Assembly (NCBI GenBank): GCA_029846755.1
Contig: JARWBI010000002.1
Location: forward strand, 62,001-126,000
Source: Falsirhodobacter flavus
GTDB lineage: Bacteria > Pseudomonadota > Alphaproteobacteria > Rhodobacterales > Rhodobacteraceae
DNA: 64,000 nt
Reading direction: 5' to 3'
The notes beneath the pieces are model-generated. The model ran no database searches and had not been told where the DNA came from. It saw only the letters and a list, made by a program, of their open reading frames with translations. This document shows positions 1-8,925 of the stretch, one piece after another. Position 1 is the first letter of the stretch, and each line of letters opens with the position of its first letter. A program made the translations under genes and the position numbers.

Positions 1-390
1 CACCCGCGCCCGCGCAGCTGCTCCCTTCAGCCCCTGATGCAGGGTGATGCTTTCCGCAAGCTGGCGCTCGATCGTGTGCAGCGGGTTCAGCGAAGTCATC
101 GGCTCTTGAAAGATGAAGCTGATGTCGTTGCCGCGCACCTTTCGCAGCGCCGCTTCGGACGCGCCCACCATCTCGGCCCCGTCATAGCGGATCGACCCCG
201 TCACCTCGGCACTGTCGGGCAGAAGCGACACGGTGGACAGCGCCGTGACCGACTTGCCCGAACCGCTTTCGCCCACAAGCGCGACGGTTTCGCCCTTGCC
301 GACGGTGAAGGACACGCCCCGCACCGCATGGTGGGTGGCCCCGTCCTGACGGAAGCGGATGTTCAGGTCCTTGACCTCCAGCACGCTCAT
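1..390 (-). CDS. yejF: Peptide ABC transporter ATP-binding protein YejF-like, N-terminal part (cut by window edge)
   Basis: ATPase of the Yej-type oligopeptide/microcin importer, powering uptake through YejB/YejE on the cytoplasmic face. Only about 130 N-terminal residues lie in the window; the rest continues past base 1. The Walker A motif GESGSGKS is at residues 40-47, and the Q-loop with the oligopeptide-transporter signature FIFQEPMTSLNPLHT follows. The start overlaps the yejE stop by four bases (ATGA), implying translational coupling. Family members usually carry two ATPase domains in one chain of about 530 residues; whether the second is present cannot be seen here. Confidence 0.9.
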   Translation of the reverse strand, partial: MSVLEVKDLNIRFRQDGATHHAVRGVSFTVGKGETVALVGESGSGKSVTALSTVSLLPDSAEVTGSIRYDGAEMVGASEAALRKVRGNDISFIFQEPMTSLNPLHTIERQLAESITLHQGLKGAAARARV

Positions 391-1451
391 TTGAAAGTCT
401 TTCGCGGATCGAAGGCATCGCGCACGCCCTCGAAGATGAACACCAGCAGCGACAGCATGATGGCGAAAGCGAAGAAGGCGGTGAAGGCCAGCCAGGGTGC
501 CTGCAGGTTCTGTTTCGCCTGAAGCGTCAACTCGCCCAGGGACGGCGCGGATGACGGCAGCCCGAAGCCGAGGAAGTCCAGCGTCGCAAGGCTGGCGATG
601 GCCCCGGTGATGATGAAGGGCAGCATGGTCAGCGTTGCGACCATTGCGTTGGGCAGAACGTGCCGCCACATGATCTTGCCATCCGACACGCCCAGCGCCC
701 GCGCCGCGCGGACATATTCGAAGTTCCGCGCCCGCAGGAATTCCGCCCGCACCACCCCTACCAGCGCCGTCCAGCCGAACAGCACGGTCAGGCCCACCAG
801 CAACCAGAAGTTCATCTGCCAGATCGCCGCCACGATGATGATGATGTAAAGCGTGGGGGTCGATCCCCAAAGCTCGATGATGCGCTGGAAGATCAGGTCG
901 GTCAGCCCGCCGAAATACCCCTGCACCGCCCCCGCCGCGACCCCCATCACCGAGGTCAGAAACGTCACGATCAGCGCAAAGCCGACCGACAGCCGGAAGC
1001 CGTAGATCACTCGCGCCAGCACGTCCCGCGCGGTGTCGTCCGTGCCAAGCCAGTGCTGCGCATCGGGGGGCGACGGCGCCGCGCGGCCAAGGTTGTTGAT
1101 CGTGTCATAGCTGTAGGGGATCGGCGGCCAGAGCATCCAGCCGTCGCCTTTCGCCGCCGCAACCGGATCGTCGAAGCAATCCACCGACCCGCCCGAGACG
1201 ATCAGGCACTGCACCTCGGGGGCCCGGTAATCGGCCTCGGTCTGGAAATCGCCGCCGAAGGCGGTTTCGGGATAGAACTTGGCGACGGGGACGAACCATT
1301 CGCCGTTATGGCTGACCAGCAGCGGCTTGTCGTTGGCGATCAGCTCGGCGAACAGCGACAGGCCGAACAGCACGGCAAAGATCCACAGCGACCATAGCGC
1401 GCGGCGGTTGGCTTTGAAATTGCGCCAGCGGCGGGCGTAAAGCGGGCTCAT
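387..1451 (-). CDS. yejE: Peptide ABC transporter permease YejE-like
   Basis: Inner-membrane permease of the Yej-type peptide importer, 354 residues, the usual length. A first membrane helix lies at about residues 20-40, followed by the long periplasmic insertion (about residues 41-150) typical of YejE. A block of helices from about 155 onward carries the BPD_transp_1 domain. The EAA loop that docks the ATPase is recognisable at about 245-268 (YVRAARALGVSDGKIMWRHV). It lies between yejB and yejF, overlapping each by four bases, so the three are co-translated. Function comes from family knowledge; the substrate range is not readable from the sequence. Confidence 0.92.
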   Translation of the reverse strand: MSPLYARRWRNFKANRRALWSLWIFAVLFGLSLFAELIANDKPLLVSHNGEWFVPVAKFYPETAFGGDFQTEADYRAPEVQCLIVSGGSVDCFDDPVAAAKGDGWMLWPPIPYSYDTINNLGRAAPSPPDAQHWLGTDDTARDVLARVIYGFRLSVGFALIVTFLTSVMGVAAGAVQGYFGGLTDLIFQRIIELWGSTPTLYIIIIVAAIWQMNFWLLVGLTVLFGWTALVGVVRAEFLRARNFEYVRAARALGVSDGKIMWRHVLPNAMVATLTMLPFIITGAIASLATLDFLGFGLPSSAPSLGELTLQAKQNLQAPWLAFTAFFAFAIMLSLLVFIFEGVRDAFDPRKTFK

Positions 1452-2515
1452 CCACGGCTCCCGAAGTCGATGCGCGGGTCGATCCAGACATACATCAGGT
1501 CGGACAGCAGCCCGACCAGAAGCCCGATCAGCCCGAAGACGTAAAGCGTGCCGAAGATCACCGGATAATCCCGGTCGATCGCCGCCTGAAGCCCAAGCCG
1601 GCCCAGACCATCAAGCGAGAAGATCGTCTCGATGATGAGGCTGCCGCCGAAGAAGACGCCCACGAACACCGCCGGAAAGCCCGCGACCACGATCAGCATC
1701 GCGTTGCGGAAGACATGGCCATACAGCACCCGGCTTTCGGTCAGGCCCTTGGCGCGGGCGGTCATCACGTATTGCTTCTTAATCTCGTCCAGAAAGCTGT
1801 TCTTGGTCAGCAGCGTCAGCGTGGCGAAGCTGGCGATGGTCGAGGCGATCACCGGCAGCGCGATGTGCCAGAAATAATCGACCACTTTTGCAAACAGCCC
1901 CAGTTCGGCCCAGTTGTCCGACACCAACCCCCGCGTCGGGAACCATTGCCAATAGGACCCGCCCGCGAACAGCACCAGCAGCATGATCGCGAACAGAAAA
2001 CCGGGTATCGCATAGGCGACCACGATCACCGCAGAGGTCCATGTGTCGAAGCGCGTGCCGTCCCGCGTCGCCTTGCGGATGCCCAGCGGGATCGAGATGG
2101 CATAGGCAATCAGCGTCGACCAAAGCCCCAGCGAGATCGACACCGGCATCTTCTCCAGCACCAGATCGACGACCGAGATCGACCGGAAGTAGCTTTCGCC
2201 GAAATCGAAGCGCAGGTAGTTGCCCATCATCGTCAGGAACCGTTCCAGCGGCGGCTTGTCGAAGCCGAACTGCTTTTCCAGCTCGTCGATGAATTCGGGC
2301 GGAAGACCCCGCGCGCCAAGATAGCGGTCGTCCCCTGCCCCCTGCTGCTGCGCGCCGGAAATCTGCGAAAAGGCGTCGCCCGACCCTTCCAGCCGCGCCA
2401 GAACCTGTTCGATCGGCCCGCCCGGCACGAACTGGGTCAGCACGAAGTTGATGAGCATGATCCCGATCAGCGTCGGAACGATCAGCGCCAGCCTGCGAAG
2501 GATATAGGCGAGCAT
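1448..2515 (-). CDS. yejB: Peptide ABC transporter permease YejB-like
   Basis: Second inner-membrane permease, 355 residues. The N-terminus (MLAYILRRLALIVPTLIGIM) is the classic first helix of DppB/YejB-type permeases, followed by an extended periplasmic segment and five further helices. The EAA loop YVMTARAKGLTESRVLYGH sits near residues 245-270. The ATG directly abuts the TAG of the upstream substrate-binding gene, and the 3' end overlaps yejE by four bases. Together with yejA, yejE and yejF this forms one minus-strand operon in the order A-B-E-F. Confidence 0.93.
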   Translation of the reverse strand: MLAYILRRLALIVPTLIGIMLINFVLTQFVPGGPIEQVLARLEGSGDAFSQISGAQQQGAGDDRYLGARGLPPEFIDELEKQFGFDKPPLERFLTMMGNYLRFDFGESYFRSISVVDLVLEKMPVSISLGLWSTLIAYAISIPLGIRKATRDGTRFDTWTSAVIVVAYAIPGFLFAIMLLVLFAGGSYWQWFPTRGLVSDNWAELGLFAKVVDYFWHIALPVIASTIASFATLTLLTKNSFLDEIKKQYVMTARAKGLTESRVLYGHVFRNAMLIVVAGFPAVFVGVFFGGSLIIETIFSLDGLGRLGLQAAIDRDYPVIFGTLYVFGLIGLLVGLLSDLMYVWIDPRIDFGSRG

Positions 2516-4414
2516 CTAGCGCAGCGTGCCCTGCGCCCGAAGCGCGTCGAACTTGGACTGGTCGAACCACCAAAGCCCATCGCCGCGCGAATAGGGAGGC
2601 TGCTGCCCCGGCTGGCCGAACACGTCCCAATAGGCGATCAGATACTGCCCGCTATACCAGTTCGGCACCCAAAGCTGTTTCGCACGCAGCACGCGGTCCA
2701 GCGCACGGGCGCGGGTGTCCAGTTCCTCGCGCGTTTTCGACTGGATGACCCGTTCGACCAGCGCGTCCACCACCGGATCGGCAATGCCCGAGATATTCGC
2801 CGACCCTTCGGAATTCGCCGCGTCCGAGCCGAAAAGCTGGCGCAGTTCCAGCGACGGGCTGGTGGACATCACGAACCGCCCCGGCATGATGTCGTAGTTG
2901 AAGTCCTTCTGCCGCTGCTGCATCTGCGCGCTGTCGATCCGCGTGAAGCGGGCATCCACGCCCAGACGGCGCAGGTTGGCGACATAAGGGTTCACCACGC
3001 GGTCCATCGTCGGGTTGTCGTCGATGAATTCGATGCTCAGCGTTTCGTTGTTGGAATTGCGGCGGATGCCGTCTTCGCCCACCGGCCAGCCGGCATCGTC
3101 CAGAAGCTTCGACGCGCGGCGCAACTCGCGCCGGTCAAGCTGCTGCTCGCCGCTGACGGGCGGGGTGAAGGCGGGCTGGTCGAACACTTCGGGCGGAAGC
3201 TCGTCCCTGAACTCCTCCAGCAGCGCAAGCTCGTCGCCTTGGGGCAGCCCCTCGGCCTGAAGTGGCGAGTTTTCGAAGAAGCTGTCGGTGCGTTTATACA
3301 GGCCATAGAACAGCGTCTGGTTGGTCCATTCGAAGTTGAACACCGCCGCGATGGCCTCGCGCACGCGGGGATCCTGAAACTTCTCGCGCCGCAGGTTGAA
3401 CCAGAAGCCCTGCGTGCCAGAGGGCGAATTGTCGGGCAGCTCCGCCTTGACGATCCGCCCCTCGTTCACCGCCGGAAAGTTGTAGCCCGTCGCCCAGATC
3501 AGCGACGAGAATTCCTGTTGGAACAGGTAATTGCCGGACTTGAACGCCTCGAACGCCGCCGTGTTGTCGAAATAGTATTCATAGCGGAAGCAGTCGAAAT
3601 TCGCGCTGCCGATATTTACCGGCAGATCCTTGCCCCAGTAGTCGGGATTGCGGCAATAGGTGATGGACCGCCCCGGCTGAGCGTTCTGGACCACATATTG
3701 CCCCGACCCGACCGGGGGCGTCATGGTGGACTGTTCGAAATCCACGTTCTCGTAATAATGTTCGGGCAGGATCGAAAGCCCGCCCGCCAGCATCGGCAGA
3801 TCGCGGGTGGCGGCGCCTTCGCGGAAGGTGAATTTGACCGTGTGATCATCCAGCGCCTCCACGCTTTCGATATCCTTCAGGATGATCTTGTAGACAGGCG
3901 AGCCCTTTTCCATCAGCACGTCAAAGGTGAACACCACATCCTGCGCCGTGATCGGCTGCCCATCCGAAAACTTCGCCTCAGGGCGCATGTGGAAGGTGAC
4001 CCAAGCGCGATCCTCGGGATATTCGAGGCTTTCGGCAATCAGGCCATAGGCGCTGTCCGGCTCGTCCGGCGATCCCGACAGCAAAGCGTCGTAAAGCAGT
4101 CCCAGCCCCTGCGCCGGTTCGCCCCGCAGGATGAACTGGTTCAGGCTGTCGAAGGTCTGACTGGCCCCGGTGCCGCGAAAGCTCATGGTGCCGCCCTTGG
4201 GCGCGTCGGGGTTCACAAAGTCGAAATGGGCGAAACCTTCGGGATATTTCAACTCGCCGAAGGTGGATATGCCATGGGCGTGGATGACACCTTCGGCATC
4301 CGGAGCAGGCACGAAGGCGGCTACGGGCGGTTCGGGAACGTCCTGTGCGACGGCGCCCGGTGCGATCAACGCAAGGGCCACAGATGCCGCCAGTCCCCAG
4401 GTCCGTTCCACCAT
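2516..4414 (-). CDS. yejA: Extracellular peptide-binding protein YejA-like (SBP family 5)
   Basis: Periplasmic solute-binding protein that delivers peptides to YejBE, 632 residues from the chosen start. The ATG at 4414 is preferred over upstream codons because AAGGAG lies just before it and because it leaves a clean Sec signal peptide: Arg near the start, a hydrophobic core ASVALALIAPG, and predicted cleavage after AVA at residue 23. The mature protein shows SBP_bac_5 features such as TFHMRPEAKFSDGQPITAQD and a C-terminal WYSGQYLIAYWD block. It is the first gene of the operon. The upstream region up to 4498 holds only a short spacer. Confidence 0.92.
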   Translation of the reverse strand: MVERTWGLAASVALALIAPGAVAQDVPEPPVAAFVPAPDAEGVIHAHGISTFGELKYPEGFAHFDFVNPDAPKGGTMSFRGTGASQTFDSLNQFILRGEPAQGLGLLYDALLSGSPDEPDSAYGLIAESLEYPEDRAWVTFHMRPEAKFSDGQPITAQDVVFTFDVLMEKGSPVYKIILKDIESVEALDDHTVKFTFREGAATRDLPMLAGGLSILPEHYYENVDFEQSTMTPPVGSGQYVVQNAQPGRSITYCRNPDYWGKDLPVNIGSANFDCFRYEYYFDNTAAFEAFKSGNYLFQQEFSSLIWATGYNFPAVNEGRIVKAELPDNSPSGTQGFWFNLRREKFQDPRVREAIAAVFNFEWTNQTLFYGLYKRTDSFFENSPLQAEGLPQGDELALLEEFRDELPPEVFDQPAFTPPVSGEQQLDRRELRRASKLLDDAGWPVGEDGIRRNSNNETLSIEFIDDNPTMDRVVNPYVANLRRLGVDARFTRIDSAQMQQRQKDFNYDIMPGRFVMSTSPSLELRQLFGSDAANSEGSANISGIADPVVDALVERVIQSKTREELDTRARALDRVLRAKQLWVPNWYSGQYLIAYWDVFGQPGQQPPYSRGDGLWWFDQSKFDALRAQGTLR

Positions 4415-4498
4415 GCCGCTCTCCTTGCCTTGCAATCGCGCCATCGTGGCCGCAATCGACGGCGGCCTCAAGTTGCGATTGCGTGAAACGGCGGGATC

Positions 4499-5949
4499 CT
4501 AGGATTTGAGCAGCGGGATGCCCATCGCGCGCTCGATCTGCGAACGGGCGTTCTTCAGGCCGTTCGCGTCGCTTGGCGTCTTCGACAGGGTGATCGAAGC
4601 CAGACCGCCATAGCTCTCTCGTGGCTCCAGCTTCGGATGCCCGTTGTCGGATTTGAACTGATACCCGTGCCGTATCAAAAGCGCTTCGACATCGGCGGCG
4701 AAGCGCTTCCTGTCCCCCGTCGCACGGCGCAGATCCTCGCGGAATTCCTCCAGCCCGGGCGAACGGGTCACGGTGTGGAGGAACCGTTCAAAGATCACGC
4801 AGGAGCGATTGTCGAGGCCGATCTGCTCGGATCGTTCCAGCACCTCCCGCACGGCCAGCCGCAGACGGTCGGCAAGCTCGCCCTCGTAAAGCTCTGGACC
4901 GATCCGTTCCGCAAGCTGCCCAAGTCCGATATCCGCCGCGTCGCGCGCCAATTCGCGGCTGCCTTCATGTTCGGCGACACGCATCTGCAAATCGCGGATT
5001 TGCGCTTTCAGTTCGCGATTCTCGCTTTCGTAAAGTTCGCGCCACTCTTGTGCGTCGCGCGCATCCTCGCGCCCTGAACGAAGCGCATTTTCCTGAAGGT
5101 CGGACCAGTCCCATCCGCCGGATGGCATCTGACCGCGCAGCCAAAGCGCCGCACCTTTGACCGCCGATTGCAGTTCCTGCGCCGAAGAAAAGCGCCCGCC
5201 GATGCGGAATTTCCGCACTATGCCGCGTTTCGGAAGCGCCAGACCGATCATACCGCCATAGACGTTTCCGCCCGCCATCGCATCCCGCAGACGGAACGAG
5301 AATTTGCGCGACGGCTCCACGACCACATGGGCGACCCCGCTGAGATCTCGTGCGAGGGCGACGATCTGCTTGCGGTCCAGTGGCAGGCCGTCTGCACCGA
5401 CCGACACATAGACGATCGGCAGGAAACCCGCCGCATCGCCCATCGTCGTGGATTTGGCCAGTTCGATGCCGTCGTCATCATCGGTAAGCCAATGCGGAGC
5501 AGTGCCGACCATCAGCAGGCCGTCTTCACCGCCCCAACCGTCTTCGATGATCGCCTTTACCAGATGTGGTTTCTTGGCATTGTCCAACTGGGCACCCGGC
5601 ATCCGCGCGACGCACTGGGTCCGCATTCGCAACAGGTCCTGCCCAGCCATTCCCATGTCGCGCCGGATCACACCTTCGGTGCGCCACGTCCGCCCGGCCT
5701 CGTCGGGGAACTCGTGCCGGAAGCCAAGCGCGACCCAGGAGTCGTCGGCTTTGGGAACACGCGGAACCGCAGACCCTCGCCACTTTCGGCACGCAGATGC
5801 AACTGTTCGCCGTCGTCATCGACAGCGGCATCGCCCGAAAGGATGGTGCTGTAGTTCGTCCCCTTCAGCCATGCCGCCACGGCGGCCAGCAATGCGGCAC
5901 GGTTCGGACTGGATCTGATCGGAAATTCGGTCGCAAAAGGCAGAATCAT
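4499..5949 (-). pseudogene. Conserved protein of unknown function, split by an apparent -1 base frameshift
   Basis: Two overlapping minus-strand reading frames look like one protein of about 480 residues. The first frame begins MILPFATEFPI at 5949 and reads sensibly to about GLRFRVFPK (near 5750), then degenerates into a Pro/Arg/Gly-rich tail ending at 5668. The second frame, open across the same DNA, reads WVALGFRHEFPDEAGRTWRT and joins the long downstream frame, which is annotated naively from GTG at 5671. Adding one base near 5748-5753, in a CCCAAA tract, restores a single frame. The downstream part has a coiled coil (EWRELYESENRELKAQIRDL). I do not recognise a function. It may be a true pseudogene, a sequencing error, or two coupled genes (the GTGA overlap at 5668-5671 mimics coupling). 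Confidence 0.6.
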
Positions 5950-6003
5950 ACACTCGGCAATCGGCGGGAATAACCCGCCGATCATCGTGTCACCACTACG
6001 GTT

Positions 6004-6516
6004 TTATTGCGTTTGCAGCCAGGCGATCAGGTTCGCGCGTTCCTCGGGGTTGGGCAGACCTGCGAAGGTCATCTTGGTGCCCGGCGCATATCCGCGCGGA
6101 TTTTCGAGGAAGTGGCTCAGGTTTTCCGCCGTCCATGTATCGCCCGCCATGCCGGCCAGTGCCGGGGAATAGGCGAAGCCTTCGGACGCGGCCTTGGCCT
6201 TGTCGACGATGCCGTTCAGATGCGGGCCGGTGGCGTCTGTGCCGTCCAGTTTGTGGCAGGCCTTGCACTTGTTGAACACGGCCTCGCCCTTCGACGCGTC
6301 GGCAGCGGCCAGCAGGTCTGCGAAGGGCACGGCATCCTCGGCCGCAGCTTCCTCGACCCCGGTGTCGATGGTATAGGCCTGCGCATGTTCCTCGTCGCCA
6401 TGGCTTGGCGTGCTGGTGGTATAGAGCGCCTCCGCCGCCCACGACCCCAGAAGAAGGACGAGCAGCGAGCCGCACCCGGCGCCCACCACTTTCGTCATCG
6501 TCATCGTATCGAACAT
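6004..6516 (-). CDS. cycM: Membrane-anchored cytochrome c (CycM / cytochrome cy-c552 type)
   Basis: Electron carrier tethered in the inner membrane, probably linking the bc1 complex to terminal oxidases. It has 170 residues from the ATG at 6516. An uncleaved N-terminal anchor (about residues 9-30, SLLVLLLGSW) is followed by an acidic Ala/Glu-rich linker. The class I cytochrome c domain has haem motif CKACH at 84-88 and the likely axial Met in GTKMTFAG at residue 149. The architecture (anchor, flexible linker, haem domain) matches CycM/cy of Rhodobacter and Paracoccus. A GTG 36 bases upstream is in frame but would disturb the anchor start. It is divergent from pheA. Confidence 0.9.
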   Translation of the reverse strand: MFDTMTMTKVVGAGCGSLLVLLLGSWAAEALYTTSTPSHGDEEHAQAYTIDTGVEEAAAEDAVPFADLLAAADASKGEAVFNKCKACHKLDGTDATGPHLNGIVDKAKAASEGFAYSPALAGMAGDTWTAENLSHFLENPRGYAPGTKMTFAGLPNPEERANLIAWLQTQ

Positions 6517-6622
6517 GTCGCTTGGTTCCCTGGCCTCATGTCTCCTCGGCACCCATCTATCCGCTTCCCTCCTTTCGTTTCAAGCGATAGTCGTTCCGGG
6601 ACCAGCCTTTGGGGAGACAGAC

Positions 6623-7441
6623 ATGACCGGACGCATCGCCTTTCAGGGGGAACTCGGGGCCTATTCCCATGCCGCCTGCCGCCAGTCGCGGCCCGGGATG
6701 GACGTGATCCCCTGCCGCACCTTCGAGGATGCGATCGAGGCCTGCCGTTCGGGCGAGGCAGACCTTGCCATGCTGCCGGTCGAGAATTCCACCTATGGCC
6801 GCGTGGCCGACATCCATTCGCTGCTGCCCAATTCCGGTCTGCATATCGTGGACGAGGCCTTCGTGCGGGTGCAGATCAGCCTGCTGGGCCTGCCGGGCGT
6901 GACGCTGCCCGAGGTGAAGCGGGCGATGAGCCATACCGTCCTGCTGGGTCAGGTGCGCGGGTTCCTGAAGGATCACGGCATCGCGGCGGTCACGGGCGCG
7001 GACACTGCCGGATCGGCGAAGATTGTGGCCGAAAAGGGCGAGCGGGAACTGGCGGCGCTGGCATCGGACCTTGCGGGCGAAATCTATGGCCTCGACGTGC
7101 TGGCGCGGGGGATCGAGGATCAGTCGAACAACACGACGCGGTTTCTGGTGATGTCGCGCGTGGCGGACCCGTCGCGGCGGGCGGCGAAAATGGTCACCAC
7201 CTTCACGTTCCGGGTGCGCAACATCCCGGCGGCGCTTTACAAGGCGCTGGGCGGGTTCGCGACCAACGGGATCAACATGACCAAGCTGGAAAGCTACATG
7301 GTCGGCGGATCGTTCGTCGCGACCGAGTTCTATGCCGATATCGAAGGCCACCCGGAAGATCCGAACGTGAAACTGGCGCTGGAGGAATTGGCGTATTTCA
7401 CGACCCATGTGAACGTGCTGGGCGTCTATCCCCGCGGGTGA
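6623..7441 (+). CDS. pheA: Prephenate dehydratase
   Basis: Converts prephenate to phenylpyruvate in phenylalanine biosynthesis. It is a monofunctional, cytoplasmic enzyme of 272 residues. The catalytic domain begins IAFQGELGAYSHAA and contains the conserved TTRF motif at 171-174. The C-terminal ACT regulatory domain starts near residue 193 (TFTFRVRNIPAALYKALGG) with KLES at 221-224, the expected phenylalanine feedback site. The start at 6623 follows GGGGAGA; longer in-frame starts would add an unrelated leader. No chorismate mutase domain is fused. Confidence 0.95.
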   Translation: MTGRIAFQGELGAYSHAACRQSRPGMDVIPCRTFEDAIEACRSGEADLAMLPVENSTYGRVADIHSLLPNSGLHIVDEAFVRVQISLLGLPGVTLPEVKRAMSHTVLLGQVRGFLKDHGIAAVTGADTAGSAKIVAEKGERELAALASDLAGEIYGLDVLARGIEDQSNNTTRFLVMSRVADPSRRAAKMVTTFTFRVRNIPAALYKALGGFATNGINMTKLESYMVGGSFVATEFYADIEGHPEDPNVKLALEELAYFTTHVNVLGVYPRG

Positions 7442-7442
7442 C

Positions 7443-7496
7443 GGGGGGACCGCCCGGCTCAGGCCCCTTTGGAGCCATCGCCGGGCGGTGCTGCCG
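7443..7496 (-). repeat. Structured palindromic element, copy 1 (between pheA and hemF stops)
   Basis: The element fills essentially all the DNA between two converging stop codons. A perfect 10-bp stem (ACCGCCCGGC at 7449-7458 with GCCGGGCGGT at 7480-7489) encloses a symmetric 3x3 internal loop and an inner 6-bp stem with loop AAA (as read on the minus strand). Flanks are CGGCAGC and CCCCCC. It is the inverted copy of the element at 8863-8921. It probably acts as a bidirectional terminator, though there is no T tract. Confidence 0.8.
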
Positions 7497-8348
7497 CTAG
7501 ACCCACTTGGCCAGCGGCGGCAGGGACATCAGGACGGCATTGGCGTCATGCCCCGATTCCAGCCCGAACTTGGTGCCGCGGTCATAGACGAGGTTGTATT
7601 CGGCATAGAGCCCGCGATGCACGAGCTGCGCGTCGCGGTCCGCCTCCGACCATTCGATATCGCGGCGCAGATCGGCCAGCGGCAGGAAGGCGGGCAGGAA
7701 CGCGCGCCCCACGGCTTGGGTGAAGGCGAAGTCTGCCTCCCAGTCGCCCGTGTTCAGATCGTCGTAGAAAATACCGCCGACGCCCCGTGCCCTTCCCCGG
7801 TGGGGGATGAAGAAATACTCGTCCGCCCATGCCTTGAACCGCGCGTAATAGTCGTGCCCGCTATCGTCGCAGGCCCCGCGCAGGGTGTCGTGGAAATGCG
7901 CGGTATCCTCGTGATATTCGATGCAGGGGTTCAGGTCCGCGCCGCCGCCGAACCACCATGCGCCGGGGGTCCAGAACATCCGCGTGTTCATATGCACCGC
8001 CGGACAATGGGGGTTCCGCATATGCGCGACAAGGCTGATCCCCGACGCCCAGAACCGCGGGTCCGCATCCATTCCCGGAACGCCCCGCGCCGCCATCGCC
8101 TTCTGCGCCGGGCCCGACAGCACCCCATGCACGGTGGACACGTTCACGCCCACCTTCTCGAACAGCCGCCCGCCGCGCATCACGCTCATCAGGCCGCCGC
8201 CCCCATCGGGGCGGGTCGTCGGCGTCACCTCGAACCGGCCCGGCGGCAGGTCCGACCGGGTCGTATCCTCCGCCGCTTCGAACGCGGCGACGATCGTGTC
8301 GCGCAGGTTGCGAAACCATTCCGAGGCGCGGGTTTTCTGCTGGTCCAT
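7497..8348 (-). CDS. hemF: Oxygen-dependent coproporphyrinogen III oxidase
   Basis: Aerobic oxidative decarboxylation of coproporphyrinogen III to protoporphyrinogen IX in haem/(bacterio)chlorophyll synthesis. It has 283 residues, close to the usual 300. Family blocks are visible: VSTVHG, HMNTRMFW, WWFGGGADLNPCI, the His/Asp-rich FHDTLRGACD, and HRGRARGVGGIFYDDL. The ATG at 8348 follows AGGAGAAGACCC. The gene faces pheA across repeat copy 1. Confidence 0.95.
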   Translation of the reverse strand: MDQQKTRASEWFRNLRDTIVAAFEAAEDTTRSDLPPGRFEVTPTTRPDGGGGLMSVMRGGRLFEKVGVNVSTVHGVLSGPAQKAMAARGVPGMDADPRFWASGISLVAHMRNPHCPAVHMNTRMFWTPGAWWFGGGADLNPCIEYHEDTAHFHDTLRGACDDSGHDYYARFKAWADEYFFIPHRGRARGVGGIFYDDLNTGDWEADFAFTQAVGRAFLPAFLPLADLRRDIEWSEADRDAQLVHRGLYAEYNLVYDRGTKFGLESGHDANAVLMSLPPLAKWV

Positions 8349-8448
8349 GGGTCTTCTCCTATGCACCAAGGTCTATCACCCGGCGCCGATGCGGACCATT
8401 GGAATGGGCACGCCCCCGCGCTAAATATTGCCGCAGAGGAGACATGCG

Positions 8449-8856
8449 ATGAAACGCCTTTCCATTCTTCCCCTGCTTCTGGTCCTCTCGGCCTGCGCCA
8501 CGCAGCAGGAACGCTGTATCAGCACCGTGACGCGCGACCTGCGCACGGTGGACAGCCTGATCGCGAAATCCGACGCCACTCTTCGCCGCGGCTACGCGCT
8601 GGAAGAATATGAGACCTCGCGCCCCATCTATCGCCAATGCGGCTGGTATCCTCGCGTGCTGAGCGACGGGCGCATCGTCGCCGGCGCGCCGCGCATGTGC
8701 TGGGATGACGTGACGGAAACCCGAACACGGGCCAAGGCGGTGGACTTGAATCAGGAACGCCGCCTGCTGGACGGCCTGCGCGAGAAACGCACGCAGCTTG
8801 CCGCGCAGGCCGGCCCCGCCGTCGCCCGCTGCGAGGCGGCCTTCCCCGAAGAGTAA
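8449..8856 (+). CDS. Small putative lipoprotein of unknown function
   Basis: A 135-residue protein with an N-terminal lipoprotein signal (MKRLSILPLLLVLSAC) and lipobox LSAC at residues 16-19 with Cys19. The mature part holds several Cys (ERCIST, QCGWYP, MCWDD, ARCEA) and a C-terminal helical segment. It is expected to sit in the periplasm or outer membrane. An AGAGGAGA site precedes both an ATG at 8444 (different frame) and the chosen ATG at 8449. I do not recognise the family. It is flanked by hemF (divergent) and tsaC (convergent, across repeat copy 2). Confidence 0.75.
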   Translation: MKRLSILPLLLVLSACATQQERCISTVTRDLRTVDSLIAKSDATLRRGYALEEYETSRPIYRQCGWYPRVLSDGRIVAGAPRMCWDDVTETRTRAKAVDLNQERRLLDGLREKRTQLAAQAGPAVARCEAAFPEE

Positions 8857-8862
8857 GGCGCG

Positions 8863-8921
8863 CGGCAGCACCGCCCGGCGATGGCTTCCCGCAAGGGAGG
8901 CCTGAGCCGGGCGGTCCCCCC
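8863..8921 (+). repeat. Structured palindromic element, copy 2 (between lipoprotein and tsaC stops)
   Basis: The outer stem ACCGCCCGGC (8870-8879) / GCCGGGCGGT (8906-8915) and both flanks (CGGCAGC, CCCCCC) are identical to copy 1 read on the minus strand. The same 3x3 internal loop (GAT/TGA) follows. The inner stem is 8 bp here (one T-G wobble), closed by a GCAA tetraloop, versus 6 bp with loop AAA in copy 1. The element spans almost the whole gap between stops at 8856 and 8926. Confidence 0.8.
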
Positions 8922-8925
8922 CCGG

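Noticed and set aside
1715-4486. A very long open frame (over 900 codons) on the plus strand opposite yejA-yejB
   Set aside because: Composition is Arg/His/Gln-rich without family motifs; it mirrors the third-position GC bias of the real genes on the other strand.
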